A stretch of 64,000 nt of DNA from an uncultured Paracoccaceae bacterium (GTDB taxonomy: Bacteria; Pseudomonadota; Alphaproteobacteria; Rhodobacterales; Rhodobacteraceae), in the NCBI GenBank assembly GCA_947493745.1, contig CANLSM010000002.1, positions 62,001-126,000 on the forward strand, written 5' to 3'. This document shows, piece by piece, positions 7,358 to 15,977 of this stretch (positions within the stretch are counted from its first letter, which is position 1; each line of letters begins with the position of its first letter). The notes under the pieces were generated by a model. It made no database searches and was not told the origin of the DNA. It saw nothing but the letters and a program-made list of their open reading frames with translations. A program made the position numbers and the translations under genes.

Positions 7358-7499
7358 CCGAAGGCAGGACCCGGATTTATCCTGCCCGAGATGCGGGACC
7401 ACGGATCTCCCCGGCATGTGATGGAGTTTTCCGCAAGTTCCGGGTCGGCTTGCGCATCCTCCACATTCTAGGTTGCGCAAAAGAGAGAGGAGACCTCTG

Positions 7500-7967
7500 A
7501 TGAGTTTTCAGATCCATGCGCTTTCCTATTCCGATTTTGCCCCGCTTTTTGCGATGTCGGATGAAGAACTGAAATCATGGAATGCGGTCCGGCAGACCGT
7601 GACAGAGACACCGGGAACACCCTGCCGCGTGAGTCTGAGAGATGCGGAACCCGGCGAGACCGTCATTCTGGTCAACCATGTCTCACTGCCCGAGAGTTCG
7701 CCATACCGGGCGTCTCATGCGATTTTCGTCCGTGAAGGCGCGTCCCAGGCCCACCCTGATATCGGGGAGGTGCCGGAGCAGCTTGCCTCCCGTCTGCTCT
7801 CGGTGCGGGGATTCGATGTGGATCACATGATGATCGAGGCGGACGTGGTGCAGGGCGTTGAACTTTCAAGCGTGCTCACGCGGTTCTTCCGTGACGACAA
7901 CGTCGAGTGCATTCATGTGCACAACGCCCGCCCCGGCTGCTTTGCGGCGCGCGTCACGCGGGCCTGA
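7500..7967 (+). CDS. DUF1203-family protein
   Basis: 155 residues, soluble, no signal peptide. It matches the DUF1203 pattern: an N-terminal ALSYSDF segment, CRVSLRDAEPGE (near 42-53), the strand ILVNHVSLPESSPYRASHAI, an acidic middle and the C-terminal IHVHNARPGCFAARV. No function is established for the family. ATG 7500 follows an AGGAG site; an upstream in-frame start at 7473 lacks one. The gene stands alone, 143 bases after the Crp/Fnr gene; a weak GGCAGGA/TCCTGCC hairpin (7363-7386) lies between them. Confidence 0.8.
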   Translation: MSFQIHALSYSDFAPLFAMSDEELKSWNAVRQTVTETPGTPCRVSLRDAEPGETVILVNHVSLPESSPYRASHAIFVREGASQAHPDIGEVPEQLASRLLSVRGFDVDHMMIEADVVQGVELSSVLTRFFRDDNVECIHVHNARPGCFAARVTRA

Positions 7968-8048
7968 CCGCAACCGGCGACTTGCCTCGCTCGTACAGAT
8001 ATGTTCATGTTATGTTCGAGCATGAGGCGAGGAAAGGTCGGAGACGTC

Positions 8049-8600
8049 ATGGCTTTTGGCATTGCACTAAACGGAACGTTCCGGGCGTTCATAGAGAAAC
8101 AGCCGCTCTTTTTCGTGGCGACCGCCGCGCGCGACGGGCGGGTCAATGTCTCGCCCAAGGGCATGGACACGCTCAGGATAGTCGGAGACAACAGGATTGT
8201 CTGGCTGAACCTCAGCGGAAGTGGCAATGAGACCGCCGCCCATCTGCGCGATACGAACCGCATGACACTGATGTTCTGTGCGTTTGAGGGCGACGCGAGG
8301 ATCCTGCGGCTCTACGGGACTGCAAAGGTTCTGCATCCGCACGATGCGGGCTGGGCCGAGGCTTTGGGCGACTTTCCCGATTTTGCGGGCAGCCGCCAGA
8401 TCTTCGACATGACCATCGAACAGGTGCAGACATCCTGCGGGACGGGTGTTCCGCTGATGTCATTTGAGCGCAGCCGTGGCGAGAGCGAACTGGTTCCGTT
8501 CTTCGAGGATATGGGGCCGGACGGCGTGCGCGACTATTGGAGCCGCAAGAATGTCGATAGCATCGACGGCAAGCCGACCGGCATCTTTGAAGAGACCTGA
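8049..8600 (+). CDS. Pyridoxamine 5'-phosphate oxidase-like flavin-binding protein
   Basis: 183 residues with the split-barrel fold: FIEKQPLFFVATAARDGRVN (near 12-31), VSPKGMDTLRIVGDNRIVWL and a LRLYGTAKVL strand. Relatives bind FMN or F420 and are often annotated as PNPOx-like, but the pyridoxal pathway role is not implied. ATG 8049 has a GGAGA site six bases upstream; the longer start at 8001 is poorly supported. It converges on the gene at 8607 with a 6-base gap. Substrate unknown. Confidence 0.82.
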   Translation: MAFGIALNGTFRAFIEKQPLFFVATAARDGRVNVSPKGMDTLRIVGDNRIVWLNLSGSGNETAAHLRDTNRMTLMFCAFEGDARILRLYGTAKVLHPHDAGWAEALGDFPDFAGSRQIFDMTIEQVQTSCGTGVPLMSFERSRGESELVPFFEDMGPDGVRDYWSRKNVDSIDGKPTGIFEET

Positions 8601-8606
8601 CCCCGC

Positions 8607-9032
8607 TCAGTCCGGCTGACGGGCCCTGACGCTGTTGTTGCGTGCGTTGTGCTCGAGCTCCGCAAGACCGAGAAGTTCCAGCACAGGTGTTACGTAATTC
8701 GCAAACCTCCCCCGGTAGCCCTTGCGCAGCCCGTAATAGCCGCCAACCGGATTGGTTGCGTCACGGGCCCAGGCCTCGACAGTGCCCTCCTTGACCGGTT
8801 TACCCTCATCGGCGTTGCCAAGCGGTATCCAGTCGCCATGTGCTGTCAGCATCTGATGAAGATCCCCGATGGCGCGAAGCTGATAGGACAGCTGCGTCTT
8901 GCCGACCTGGACGACGAGGGCAGGTGGGTCAGTGGCCTCATCGCGCCAGGCCTGATAGTCCGATGACAGGGGCGGGGTCTTGAGGATCCACGGATCATCG
9001 GCTGTCCCGTTTCCATAGGTGATCATGTTCAT
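8607..9032 (-). CDS. Conserved hypothetical protein coupled to an SRPBCC protein
   Basis: 141 residues, soluble, starting MNMITYGNGTADDPWILKTP and containing ALVVQVGKTQLSYQLRAIGD, a compact mixed alpha/beta protein with no motif I can assign with confidence. Its ATG overlaps the stop of the upstream SRPBCC gene as ATGA, so the two are made together and probably act together, perhaps under the YafY-type regulator. A similar arrangement is common for small DNA-independent stress or cofactor proteins, but I will not assign a function. Confidence 0.72.
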   Translation of the reverse strand: MNMITYGNGTADDPWILKTPPLSSDYQAWRDEATDPPALVVQVGKTQLSYQLRAIGDLHQMLTAHGDWIPLGNADEGKPVKEGTVEAWARDATNPVGGYYGLRKGYRGRFANYVTPVLELLGLAELEHNARNNSVRARQPD

Positions 9033-9457
9033 CGGCTGCGTTCCTTTGCCAGTTGCGTGAGCCCATCCGCGAATGTCTCGAAAGAGGTTCCGAGGTCGGG
9101 AATCGATCTGCTGATCAGCGGTGAGAGGGGGCCGGAGAATGTCTCCTGCATGTAAAAACCCGTGCCTTCCTGCACTTCGCTCAACTCGAAGGTTCTGATG
9201 CCTTTGAAGAGGCCGAACGGCAGGCCGCCATGCCATTGCATGTGGCGATGTGGCTCGAACCGCCTGACGGTCAGGCGAAACGGGCGCGACCCGCTGACTT
9301 CCGACCAGAGAGTGATCTTCTCACCTGCTGCAATACGCCCTTCCAGCCGGGTGATGCCGCACGGACCGGATGCCAGAGCCGAGGCATCCGTCAGGCAGTT
9401 CCAGACGGTTTCCGGACTGACCGGGATCACCCGCTCGACTTGATAGGTTGTCATCAT
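9029..9457 (-). CDS. SRPBCC (polyketide cyclase/START-like) protein
   Basis: 142 residues (141 from the second Met). It begins MMTTYQVERVIPVSPETVWN, the typical first strand and helix of the SRPBCC fold, and has W-H-G-G and FELSEVQEGTGFYMQETFSG segments lining the usual hydrophobic cavity. Such proteins bind small hydrophobic ligands; the ligand here is unknown. The start lies 40 bases from a perfect palindrome (9497-9513) and the divergent YafY-type regulator, which suggests control by that regulator. The downstream gene overlaps it by 4 bases. Confidence 0.8.
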   Translation of the reverse strand: MMTTYQVERVIPVSPETVWNCLTDASALASGPCGITRLEGRIAAGEKITLWSEVSGSRPFRLTVRRFEPHRHMQWHGGLPFGLFKGIRTFELSEVQEGTGFYMQETFSGPLSPLISRSIPDLGTSFETFADGLTQLAKERSR

Positions 9458-9496
9458 ACCCCCGTTGCGTTTCCAGACTGTCTTAGGCAAGGTAAT

Positions 9497-9513
9497 ATGA
9501 CATCTATTGTCAT
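9497..9513. promoter_or_regulatory. Palindromic operator candidate between SRPBCC and YafY-type genes
   Basis: ATGACA (9497-9502), five bases, TGTCAT (9508-9513), a perfect inverted repeat in the 70-base divergent gap. It ends 14 bases before the regulator's ATG, the expected place for autoregulation. Confidence 0.6.
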
Positions 9514-9527
9514 GTTTGGGGGGGCGG

Positions 9528-10142
9528 ATGCGTGCTGCCAGATTGCTCCATTGCCTGTTGCTCCTGCAGAACAGGGGGCGGATGACAAGTGCGCAGTTGG
9601 CCGAGGAACTCGAGGTCTCGCAAAGGACCATTCTGCGCGATCTCGATGCGATGACGGAAGCCGGGTTGCCGATCATTGCGCATCAGGGAAACAGGGGCGG
9701 AATTGAACTTGGGTTCAACTATCGCACCCGATTGACCGGGCTCGCGGCCGATGAGGCGGAGGCGCTTGCCGTGCTGCTCTTTCGCCCTTCACCCGAGATT
9801 GAAGCGCTTGGCCTTCGGCAGGCCGCCCGCCGTGCGCAAGGCAAGTTGGTGGAGTCCTTTCCCGACACTGTGCGTGAGCGCATCGTGCTGGCAAGAGACC
9901 AGTTCACCGCCGACAGCGAGGATGGCCCGCCGCCAGACCCTCGCGTGGCCGCGCTGGCGGACGCGATCCGCCGCACGCGTTCGGTGACGCTTCGCTGCCG
10001 CTCGGCCAGCCCGCAACGGATCTCACCAGTGCGCCTGTTCTATGAGCAGGACACATGGTGGGTGGTCGATGCAGCCACCCCGGATGCGCCCGTCCCGCTT
10101 GAGGACTGGGCCGATATCAACATCTCGACTCAGCCGGTGTGA
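9528..10142 (+). CDS. YafY-type HTH/WYL transcriptional regulator
   Basis: 204 residues. An N-terminal HTH_11 winged helix (RLLHCLLLLQNRGRMTSAQL then AEELEVSQRTILRDLDAMTE, about residues 4-45) is followed by a shortened WYL-like region ending YEQDTWWVVDAATPDAPVP. Family members are usually 220-330 residues, so the ligand-binding part is reduced. The product probably represses itself and the divergent SRPBCC pair through 9497-9513. ATG 9528 follows a GGGGG stretch. The last 13 bases overlap the end of the convergent monooxygenase gene. Confidence 0.82.
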   Translation: MRAARLLHCLLLLQNRGRMTSAQLAEELEVSQRTILRDLDAMTEAGLPIIAHQGNRGGIELGFNYRTRLTGLAADEAEALAVLLFRPSPEIEALGLRQAARRAQGKLVESFPDTVRERIVLARDQFTADSEDGPPPDPRVAALADAIRRTRSVTLRCRSASPQRISPVRLFYEQDTWWVVDAATPDAPVPLEDWADINISTQPV

Positions 10143-11923
10143 TGCACCTCCGCCAGCCCGTAGACCGGCGTTGGAATGCTGGCCTCGCGGGCTTTGAGTT
10201 GCAGCGCCAGAAACTGCGAGTAATGCCGCGACTGGTGCAGGTTGCCGCCGTGGAACCACAGCGCCTCCTGCCGGGTCGGCTTCCACATGTTGCGCAACTC
10301 GCCCTCCCAGGGACCGGGATCCTTGAGCGTGTCCGAGCCGAGGCCCCAGCATTTGCCGACCTTGTCGGCCACGCCCTGAGAGATCAGCTTTGCCGCCCAG
10401 CCGTTCATCGAGCCATAGCCGGTTGCAAAGACGATCACATCGGCGTCAAGCTCTGTTCCGTCTTCCAGCTTGACGCCCTTCGGGGTCACCTCGCTGACCT
10501 GTCCATGGGCAAGCTTGATTTTGCCATCGGCCACCAGTTCTGAGGCACCGACGTCGATGTAGTAACCCGAGCCGCGGCGCAGATACTTCATGAAAAGCCC
10601 GGTCTCGTCGGCCCCGAAATCGAGCTTGAAGCCCGCCGCCTCCAGCCGTTTGTAGAAATCCGCGTCGCGTTTCTTCATCTCGTCGCATTGCGGGCGCTGG
10701 ATCGCGGGCAGCACCTTGTAGGGAATGGAAGCAAAGATCAGATCGGCAAGATCCGTGGTGATGCCGTTCGCGACGGCCTCTTCGGAGTAGAGCGCGCCAA
10801 GCGCGAGTTCCATCAGCGTATCGGATTTCGAGATATGGGTGGAACTGCGCTGGACCATGGTCACATCCACATCTGCCTCCCACAAAGCCGCACAGATATC
10901 GTGGGCCGAGTTGTTGGACCCCACGACAACCGCCTTCTTGCCGCGATAGCCATCCGGGCCGGGATGCTGCGACGAATGATGCAGATCCCCCTTGAAGCTG
11001 GCCATGCCGGGAATATCGGGCATGTTCGGCACGCCGGACATGCCGGTCGCCAGCACCAGTTGTTTGGGCTTCATCACGATGGTCTCGCCATCGCGATCGA
11101 CCGTGACGGTCCACTCGCCGTCCTGCTCGTCATAGGTGGCCGAGGTGCAGGTGGACTTGGTCCAGTAGTTCAGCTCCATGATCTTGGTATAACTCTCCAG
11201 CCAGTCACCCAGCTTGTCCTTGGGAGAGAAGACCGGCCAGTGATCGGGGAAGGGCAGATAGGGCAGGTGGTCGTACCAGACCGGATCATGCAGACAGAGG
11301 GATTTGTAACGCTTGCGCCAACTATCGCCTGGACGTTCGTTCTTCTCGATGATCACCGCAGACACGCCGAGACGCTTGAGCCGCGCGCCAAGTGCGATGC
11401 CGCCCTGACCGCCTCCCACGATCACGACATAAGGTTGAACGATGGTGCCGAGTTCAGCGCTTTCGCGGGCACGTCTCTCAGACCAGGTTTCCCGCTTCTT
11501 GTCCGCGCCATGGACCACGCCGGGATCACGTGAGGGCCCCTTTTTCTCCTCATGGCCCTTGAGTTCCTGCGCGGTCGTCAGCAGGGTCCAGCAACCTTCG
11601 TCATTCAGACGGACATGGCCGCGTCCGCGCGCGGTTTCCGTCTCGAAGGTGAACCAGGCATCCGTGATACCGTCGGCCTCGTTAGCATCGCCATCAACAG
11701 TAAAGTTTCTCGGCTTGATGTCGGACAGCACGGCCTCCGTCATCTCTGCGATGGCCTCGCGCCCCTCCATCGTCTTGATGTTCCAGGTGAAGGCGATCAG
11801 GTCGCGCCAGTAGCAATCGGCGGCAAAGAGCGCTTGAAGGGCCTTGGTATCATGGGCCTCCAGCGCATCGCTGAATTTGGTGAGCCAGGTTTGTACCTTG
11901 CCTATTGGTGATGCGACATCCAT
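10130..11923 (-). CDS. NTF2-like domain fused to a flavin-containing monooxygenase
   Basis: 597 residues. An N-terminal SnoaL/NTF2-like domain (about 1-120) is joined to a flavoprotein monooxygenase. The FAD fingerprint VVIVGGGQGGIALGAR lies near 165-180, the signature FKGDLHHSSQH (FxGxxxHxxxH) near 340, the NADPH fingerprint AVVVGSNNSAHDICAAL near 360, and an ATGYG motif near the end. It should use NADPH and oxygen to oxygenate a small substrate. ATG 11923 follows GGAGG at 7 bases; a longer frame to 12031 is not needed. The substrate and the role of the NTF2 domain are unknown. Confidence 0.88.
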   Translation of the reverse strand: MDVASPIGKVQTWLTKFSDALEAHDTKALQALFAADCYWRDLIAFTWNIKTMEGREAIAEMTEAVLSDIKPRNFTVDGDANEADGITDAWFTFETETARGRGHVRLNDEGCWTLLTTAQELKGHEEKKGPSRDPGVVHGADKKRETWSERRARESAELGTIVQPYVVIVGGGQGGIALGARLKRLGVSAVIIEKNERPGDSWRKRYKSLCLHDPVWYDHLPYLPFPDHWPVFSPKDKLGDWLESYTKIMELNYWTKSTCTSATYDEQDGEWTVTVDRDGETIVMKPKQLVLATGMSGVPNMPDIPGMASFKGDLHHSSQHPGPDGYRGKKAVVVGSNNSAHDICAALWEADVDVTMVQRSSTHISKSDTLMELALGALYSEEAVANGITTDLADLIFASIPYKVLPAIQRPQCDEMKKRDADFYKRLEAAGFKLDFGADETGLFMKYLRRGSGYYIDVGASELVADGKIKLAHGQVSEVTPKGVKLEDGTELDADVIVFATGYGSMNGWAAKLISQGVADKVGKCWGLGSDTLKDPGPWEGELRNMWKPTRQEALWFHGGNLHQSRHYSQFLALQLKAREASIPTPVYGLAEVHHTG

Positions 11924-12169
11924 TCCATTTCCTCCCGAAACAACTTTTTTTGTGGTCTTTACGAAGATCCCTGATCGCCTGTCAGGGTGTGTCGTCAAAC
12001 TGGATTGATCGTTAACAGGTCGTGCAGACACTTATTTCACGCAAGCTGCGTCTCTGATGTACAATCGCCCAAGTCCGACCGATTCTAAACAGTCCAATAG
12101 TATTGCGCGTGTCATGCGCTTCGTCGGTGGTTTCAGGTCTCAATCCCGGTCGGCATCGGGGGTTTCCAA

Positions 12170-12622
12170 ATGGCATTGTTGAATATCAACGGTAGCGACG
12201 TCGAGCTTCAGGCAGAAGACGCGATGCCGCTTCTGTGGGCCGTGCGTGATATCGCGGGCATGACCGGGACGAAATACGGGTGCGGTGTCGGGCTTTGCGG
12301 GGCCTGCACGGTTCATATCGACGGGGTGGCGGAGCGCTCTTGCCAACTGACCGTGGGCGAGGTAACGGGCAAGGCGATCACGACCATCGAAGGGTTGGAC
12401 CCGGACGGCGAACACCGGGTGCAGCAGGCCTGGCGCGAGTTGAACGTGCCGCAATGCGGCTTCTGCCAATCGGGCCAGATCATGCAGGCGGCCTCGTTTC
12501 TGGCCGAGAAGCCCGATCCCAGCGACGACGAAATTCTGGACGCCATGTCAGGCAATGTCTGCCGCTGCGGGTGTTATCAACGCATCGTGGCCGCTGTCCG
12601 TCTTGCAAGCACGGGGAGCTGA
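12170..12622 (+). CDS. [2Fe-2S] small subunit of a molybdenum hydroxylase
   Basis: 150 residues with two cluster domains: the plant-ferredoxin type (GTKYGCGVGLCGACTVHIDG, about 36-55, plus Cys near 63) and the helical type (CGFCQSGQIMQAA near 102-114 and GNVCRCGCYQRI near 131-142). It passes electrons from the molybdenum site of the partner encoded 3 bases downstream to an external acceptor. It resembles the small subunit of isoquinoline 1-oxidoreductase or aldehyde oxidases. A GGGGG ribosome site precedes ATG 12170. There is no FAD subunit gene next to it. Confidence 0.93.
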   Translation: MALLNINGSDVELQAEDAMPLLWAVRDIAGMTGTKYGCGVGLCGACTVHIDGVAERSCQLTVGEVTGKAITTIEGLDPDGEHRVQQAWRELNVPQCGFCQSGQIMQAASFLAEKPDPSDDEILDAMSGNVCRCGCYQRIVAAVRLASTGS

Positions 12623-12625
12623 GCC

Positions 12626-14929
12626 ATGCTGAAATATCTTGAGGAGACCCAGGTAACCGGGACCGGTTCACTGCTGGTTCAGAAACTCTCACGCCGGATG
12701 TTCCTTGGCACTGGAACGGCCTTTGCCATCGGCGCATTCGCAACCCAGGCGCAAGCCTTTCCGACATGGGCCACCGGTGCCACCGCCATGCCAAACGGCG
12801 TGCGGGAAGATCCGCTGATTTTCGTCTCGATCGACGAGGACGGAACGGTGACGCTGGTTGCGCATCGCTCGGAGATGGGGACCGGCGCGCGGACCTCCCT
12901 GCCGATGATCATGGCCGACGAGATGGAGGCCGACTGGGAACGTGTGAAGATCATTCAGGCCGAGGGTGACGAGCCGAAATACGGCAATCAGGATACCGAT
13001 GGATCACGCTCGCTCCGCCATCATATTCAGGCGGCCCGCAAGATCGGGGGCGCGGTCCGGCACATGTTGGCAGCCGCCGCGGCTGATCGCTGGGGCGTTG
13101 ATGCCGCCACGGTCACGGTCGCCAATCATGAGGTCAAAAGCGCCTCCGGTGATGTGCTCGGTTTTGGAGATCTCGCCGAGGCCGCCATGGCCATGCCGGT
13201 GCCTGCGCATGATGAGGTTGCCTATAAATCCGAGGACGCGTTCCGCTACATCGGCAAAGGGCAGGTGCAGATCACCGATCTGCGGGATATCACCACGGGG
13301 GATGCGATCTACGGGGCCGATGTCTCGGTCGAGGGGATGAAGATCGCCGTCATCGCAAGACCGCCGGTTGTCGGAGGTCGCGCGCTGTCGTTTGATGCAA
13401 CAGATGCGCTGAATGTGCCGGGCGTGATCTCGGTGCATGAGTTGCCCTATTCGAACATTCCCGCGAAATTCGCCCCCCTGGGTGGCATCGCGGTGGTGGC
13501 CGAGAACACCTATGCCGCCATTCAGGGCCGCGAGTCCCTGATCATCGAGTGGGAGGCCGGGCCGCATGGCGGCTACAATTCCGAACCGTTCATGGAGGAG
13601 ATGAAAGCCGCCGCCGGACAGCCCGGTGTGGTCCTGCGCGAACAGGGTGACCCGGATGCCGCCTTTGCCGATGCGGCGCGGACCTTCGGGCAGACCTATA
13701 CGCAGGCCCATATGGCGCATATCGCGATGGAGCCGCCGGCAGCGCTCGCCTCGGTCACCGATCAGGGGATCGAGATATGGGCGCCGGTGCAGAGCCCCTA
13801 CACGACCCGGACGGATGTGGCCGAGGCCATGGGTGTCGATCCGGCAAATGTGAAGGTGAATGTGACGCTTCTGGGTGGTGGTTTCGGGCGTAAGTCCAAG
13901 GCTGATTTCGTGACCGAAGCAGCGCTTTTATCGCGTGAGGTCGGGGCGCCGGTCCGCGTGCAATGGACGCGCGAGGATGACGTGCGGCATTCCTTCTATC
14001 ACACCGCTTCCGCCGAGCGGATCGAGGTCGCGCTCGATGAGGACGGCAAGGTAACGGGCTGGAAGCACAACTCGGTTGCGCCCTCGATCCTGAGCACCTT
14101 TGCGCCCGATAGTGGCCAGCAGTTCTTCATCGAAAGCGGCATGGGGCACGTGGATATGCCGTTTGATATCCCCAATGTACGTTGCCACAACGGCAAGGCC
14201 ATGGCGCATACGCGCATTGGCTGGTTCCGGGCGGTGTCCAATGTTCCCCGCGCCTGGGCCATCGGCTCATTCGTGGGAGAACTGGCAGCCGAACTTGGTC
14301 GGGATGACCGGCAGATGTGGCTCGATCTGATCGGTGCGCCGCGCAGCATTGATCCGGTGGCCGAGGGCTACCCGGAGAACTTCTGGAACTATGGCGAGCC
14401 GATGGACGAGTTTCCGATTGAGACCGGGCGTCTTGCGGATGTGCTCAATATGGCCGCAGACGGGATCGGCTATGGCAAGAATCTGCCCGAGGGTGAGGGG
14501 ATCGGTCTGGCCGTGCATCGCAGCTTTGTCTCCTATGTCGCTTGTGCGGCGCATGTGAAGGTTGTCGATGGCAACGTTACGGTACCCGAGATGCATCTTG
14601 CCATTGATTGCGGATATGCGGCCAATCCCGAGCGGATCGAAAGCCAGATGCAAGGCGCGGCTGTCATGGGAATGACGCTGGCGCTGCATTCGGGCATCAC
14701 CTATCGCGACGGTGCGGTCGAACAGGGCAATTACTATGACTATGATGTTTCGCGCTCTGACAATTATCCGCGCAATGTGGTGACACATATCGTGCCGCAC
14801 CCGTTCTCGGTCCATTCGACCGGAGTGGGTGAGCCGGGCGTGCCGCCCGTTGCACCGGCGATTGCCAACGCGCTGTTCCACGCGACAGGCAAGCGCAAGC
14901 GGGATCTGCCGATGGGGGTGGAGGTCTAG
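12626..14929 (+). CDS. Molybdopterin-binding large subunit, isoquinoline oxidoreductase/aldehyde oxidase type, Tat-exported
   Basis: 767 residues. The N terminus carries a twin-arginine signal (SRRMFLGTGTAFAIGAFA, about 22-39) ending AQA, so the folded enzyme is exported with its small subunit. The molybdopterin domains show EMGTGARTSLPMIMADEMEA near 88-107, LLGGGFGRKS near 414 and the C-terminal active-site Glu in VGEPGVPPVAPAIANAL. This single-chain, cytochrome-linked type is usual for IorB-like enzymes that hydroxylate N-heterocycles or oxidise aldehydes. No XdhC-type maturation gene is nearby. The substrate is not deducible. Confidence 0.9.
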   Translation: MLKYLEETQVTGTGSLLVQKLSRRMFLGTGTAFAIGAFATQAQAFPTWATGATAMPNGVREDPLIFVSIDEDGTVTLVAHRSEMGTGARTSLPMIMADEMEADWERVKIIQAEGDEPKYGNQDTDGSRSLRHHIQAARKIGGAVRHMLAAAAADRWGVDAATVTVANHEVKSASGDVLGFGDLAEAAMAMPVPAHDEVAYKSEDAFRYIGKGQVQITDLRDITTGDAIYGADVSVEGMKIAVIARPPVVGGRALSFDATDALNVPGVISVHELPYSNIPAKFAPLGGIAVVAENTYAAIQGRESLIIEWEAGPHGGYNSEPFMEEMKAAAGQPGVVLREQGDPDAAFADAARTFGQTYTQAHMAHIAMEPPAALASVTDQGIEIWAPVQSPYTTRTDVAEAMGVDPANVKVNVTLLGGGFGRKSKADFVTEAALLSREVGAPVRVQWTREDDVRHSFYHTASAERIEVALDEDGKVTGWKHNSVAPSILSTFAPDSGQQFFIESGMGHVDMPFDIPNVRCHNGKAMAHTRIGWFRAVSNVPRAWAIGSFVGELAAELGRDDRQMWLDLIGAPRSIDPVAEGYPENFWNYGEPMDEFPIETGRLADVLNMAADGIGYGKNLPEGEGIGLAVHRSFVSYVACAAHVKVVDGNVTVPEMHLAIDCGYAANPERIESQMQGAAVMGMTLALHSGITYRDGAVEQGNYYDYDVSRSDNYPRNVVTHIVPHPFSVHSTGVGEPGVPPVAPAIANALFHATGKRKRDLPMGVEV

Positions 14930-15801
14930 CGGGTCGGGACCGGCGTCTCGCCGCGATAGTCGTAAAAGCCGCGGTCGGTCTTGCGGCCGAGCCATCCGGC
15001 CTCGACATATTTCACCAAAAGCGGGCAGGGCCGGTATTTGGTATCGGCCAGCCCGTCATGCAGCACCGACATGATCGCAAGACAGGTATCGAGCCCGATG
15101 AAATCCGCCAGCGCCAGCGGCCCCATCGGATGATTGGCGCCGAGCTTCAACGATGTGTCTATGCTCTCCACTGAGCCGACGCCCTCATAAAGCGTATAGA
15201 TCGCCTCGTTGATCATTGGCATCAGGATGCGGTTGACGATGAAGGCCGGGAAATCCTCGGCACTCGCATGGGTCTTGCCAAGTTTGTCGACGACAGCCTT
15301 CAGGGTCTGGTAGGTCTCGTCATTGGTCGCGATACCGCGGATCAGCTCGACCAGCTGCATCAGCGGCACCGGGTTCATGAAATGAAACCCCATGAAGCGT
15401 TCGGGCCGGTCGGTGCCACTTGCAAGCCTGGTGATCGAGATCGACGAAGTGTTCGATGTCAGGATCGTATGATCCGCGAGATGCGGGACCAGACCCTTGA
15501 AAATCTGGTGCTTGAGGTCTTCGCGCTCGGTTGCGGCCTCGATGACAAGATCGGTCTGACCAAGCGCGGGAAGTTCCTTTTCCAGCCGGATCCGGCCAAG
15601 GGCCGCATCGCGCTCGGCGGCGGTGATTTTCTCGCGGCTGACCTGACGCTCCAGATTGCCCTCGATTATCGTGACAGCTTTCTGCAGCGCCTGCTCGGAG
15701 ATGTCGTGCAGCAGGATGTCAAAGCCTGCCAGCGCAAAAACATGGGCGATCCCGTTGCCCATCTGACCGGCCCCGATCACACCTACCGAAGAGATATTCA
15801 T
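14926..15801 (-). CDS. 3-hydroxybutyryl-CoA dehydrogenase
   Basis: 291 residues, the normal single-domain-plus-dimerisation length. The N terminus has the NAD fingerprint VGVIGAGQMGNGIAHVFALAG-like region (5-25); the catalytic part has LTSNTSSISITRLA, FMGFHFMNPVPLMQLVE (catalytic His within HFMNP) and FPAFIVNRILMPMINEA. It oxidises (S)-3-hydroxybutyryl-CoA to acetoacetyl-CoA in butyrate and fatty acid metabolism. ATG 15801 begins exactly at the Rossmann fold. It converges on the molybdenum enzyme with a 4-base overlap; etfBA nearby fits acyl-CoA oxidation. Confidence 0.93.
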   Translation of the reverse strand: MNISSVGVIGAGQMGNGIAHVFALAGFDILLHDISEQALQKAVTIIEGNLERQVSREKITAAERDAALGRIRLEKELPALGQTDLVIEAATEREDLKHQIFKGLVPHLADHTILTSNTSSISITRLASGTDRPERFMGFHFMNPVPLMQLVELIRGIATNDETYQTLKAVVDKLGKTHASAEDFPAFIVNRILMPMINEAIYTLYEGVGSVESIDTSLKLGANHPMGPLALADFIGLDTCLAIMSVLHDGLADTKYRPCPLLVKYVEAGWLGRKTDRGFYDYRGETPVPTR

Positions 15802-15977
15802 CCGCGTCCAGACTCCCGTTGTGTTCGCGGGACAATAGGCCCGTGGCAAGCCCCCGTGCAACTGCTTTGTCCGCCGCTTTTCGCGCCCCGATTAAACCTT
15901 TTGTAATTTCGATGAGCCATCAAGACGGCACTGCCCCCGGTGGCAGGTCATGTCGAGGATTTAGTGAGGCTTTTTTG

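Noticed and set aside
10688-11533. 281-residue frame antisense to the monooxygenase
   Set aside because: Its sequence is the reverse shadow of clear FAD and NADPH fingerprints.
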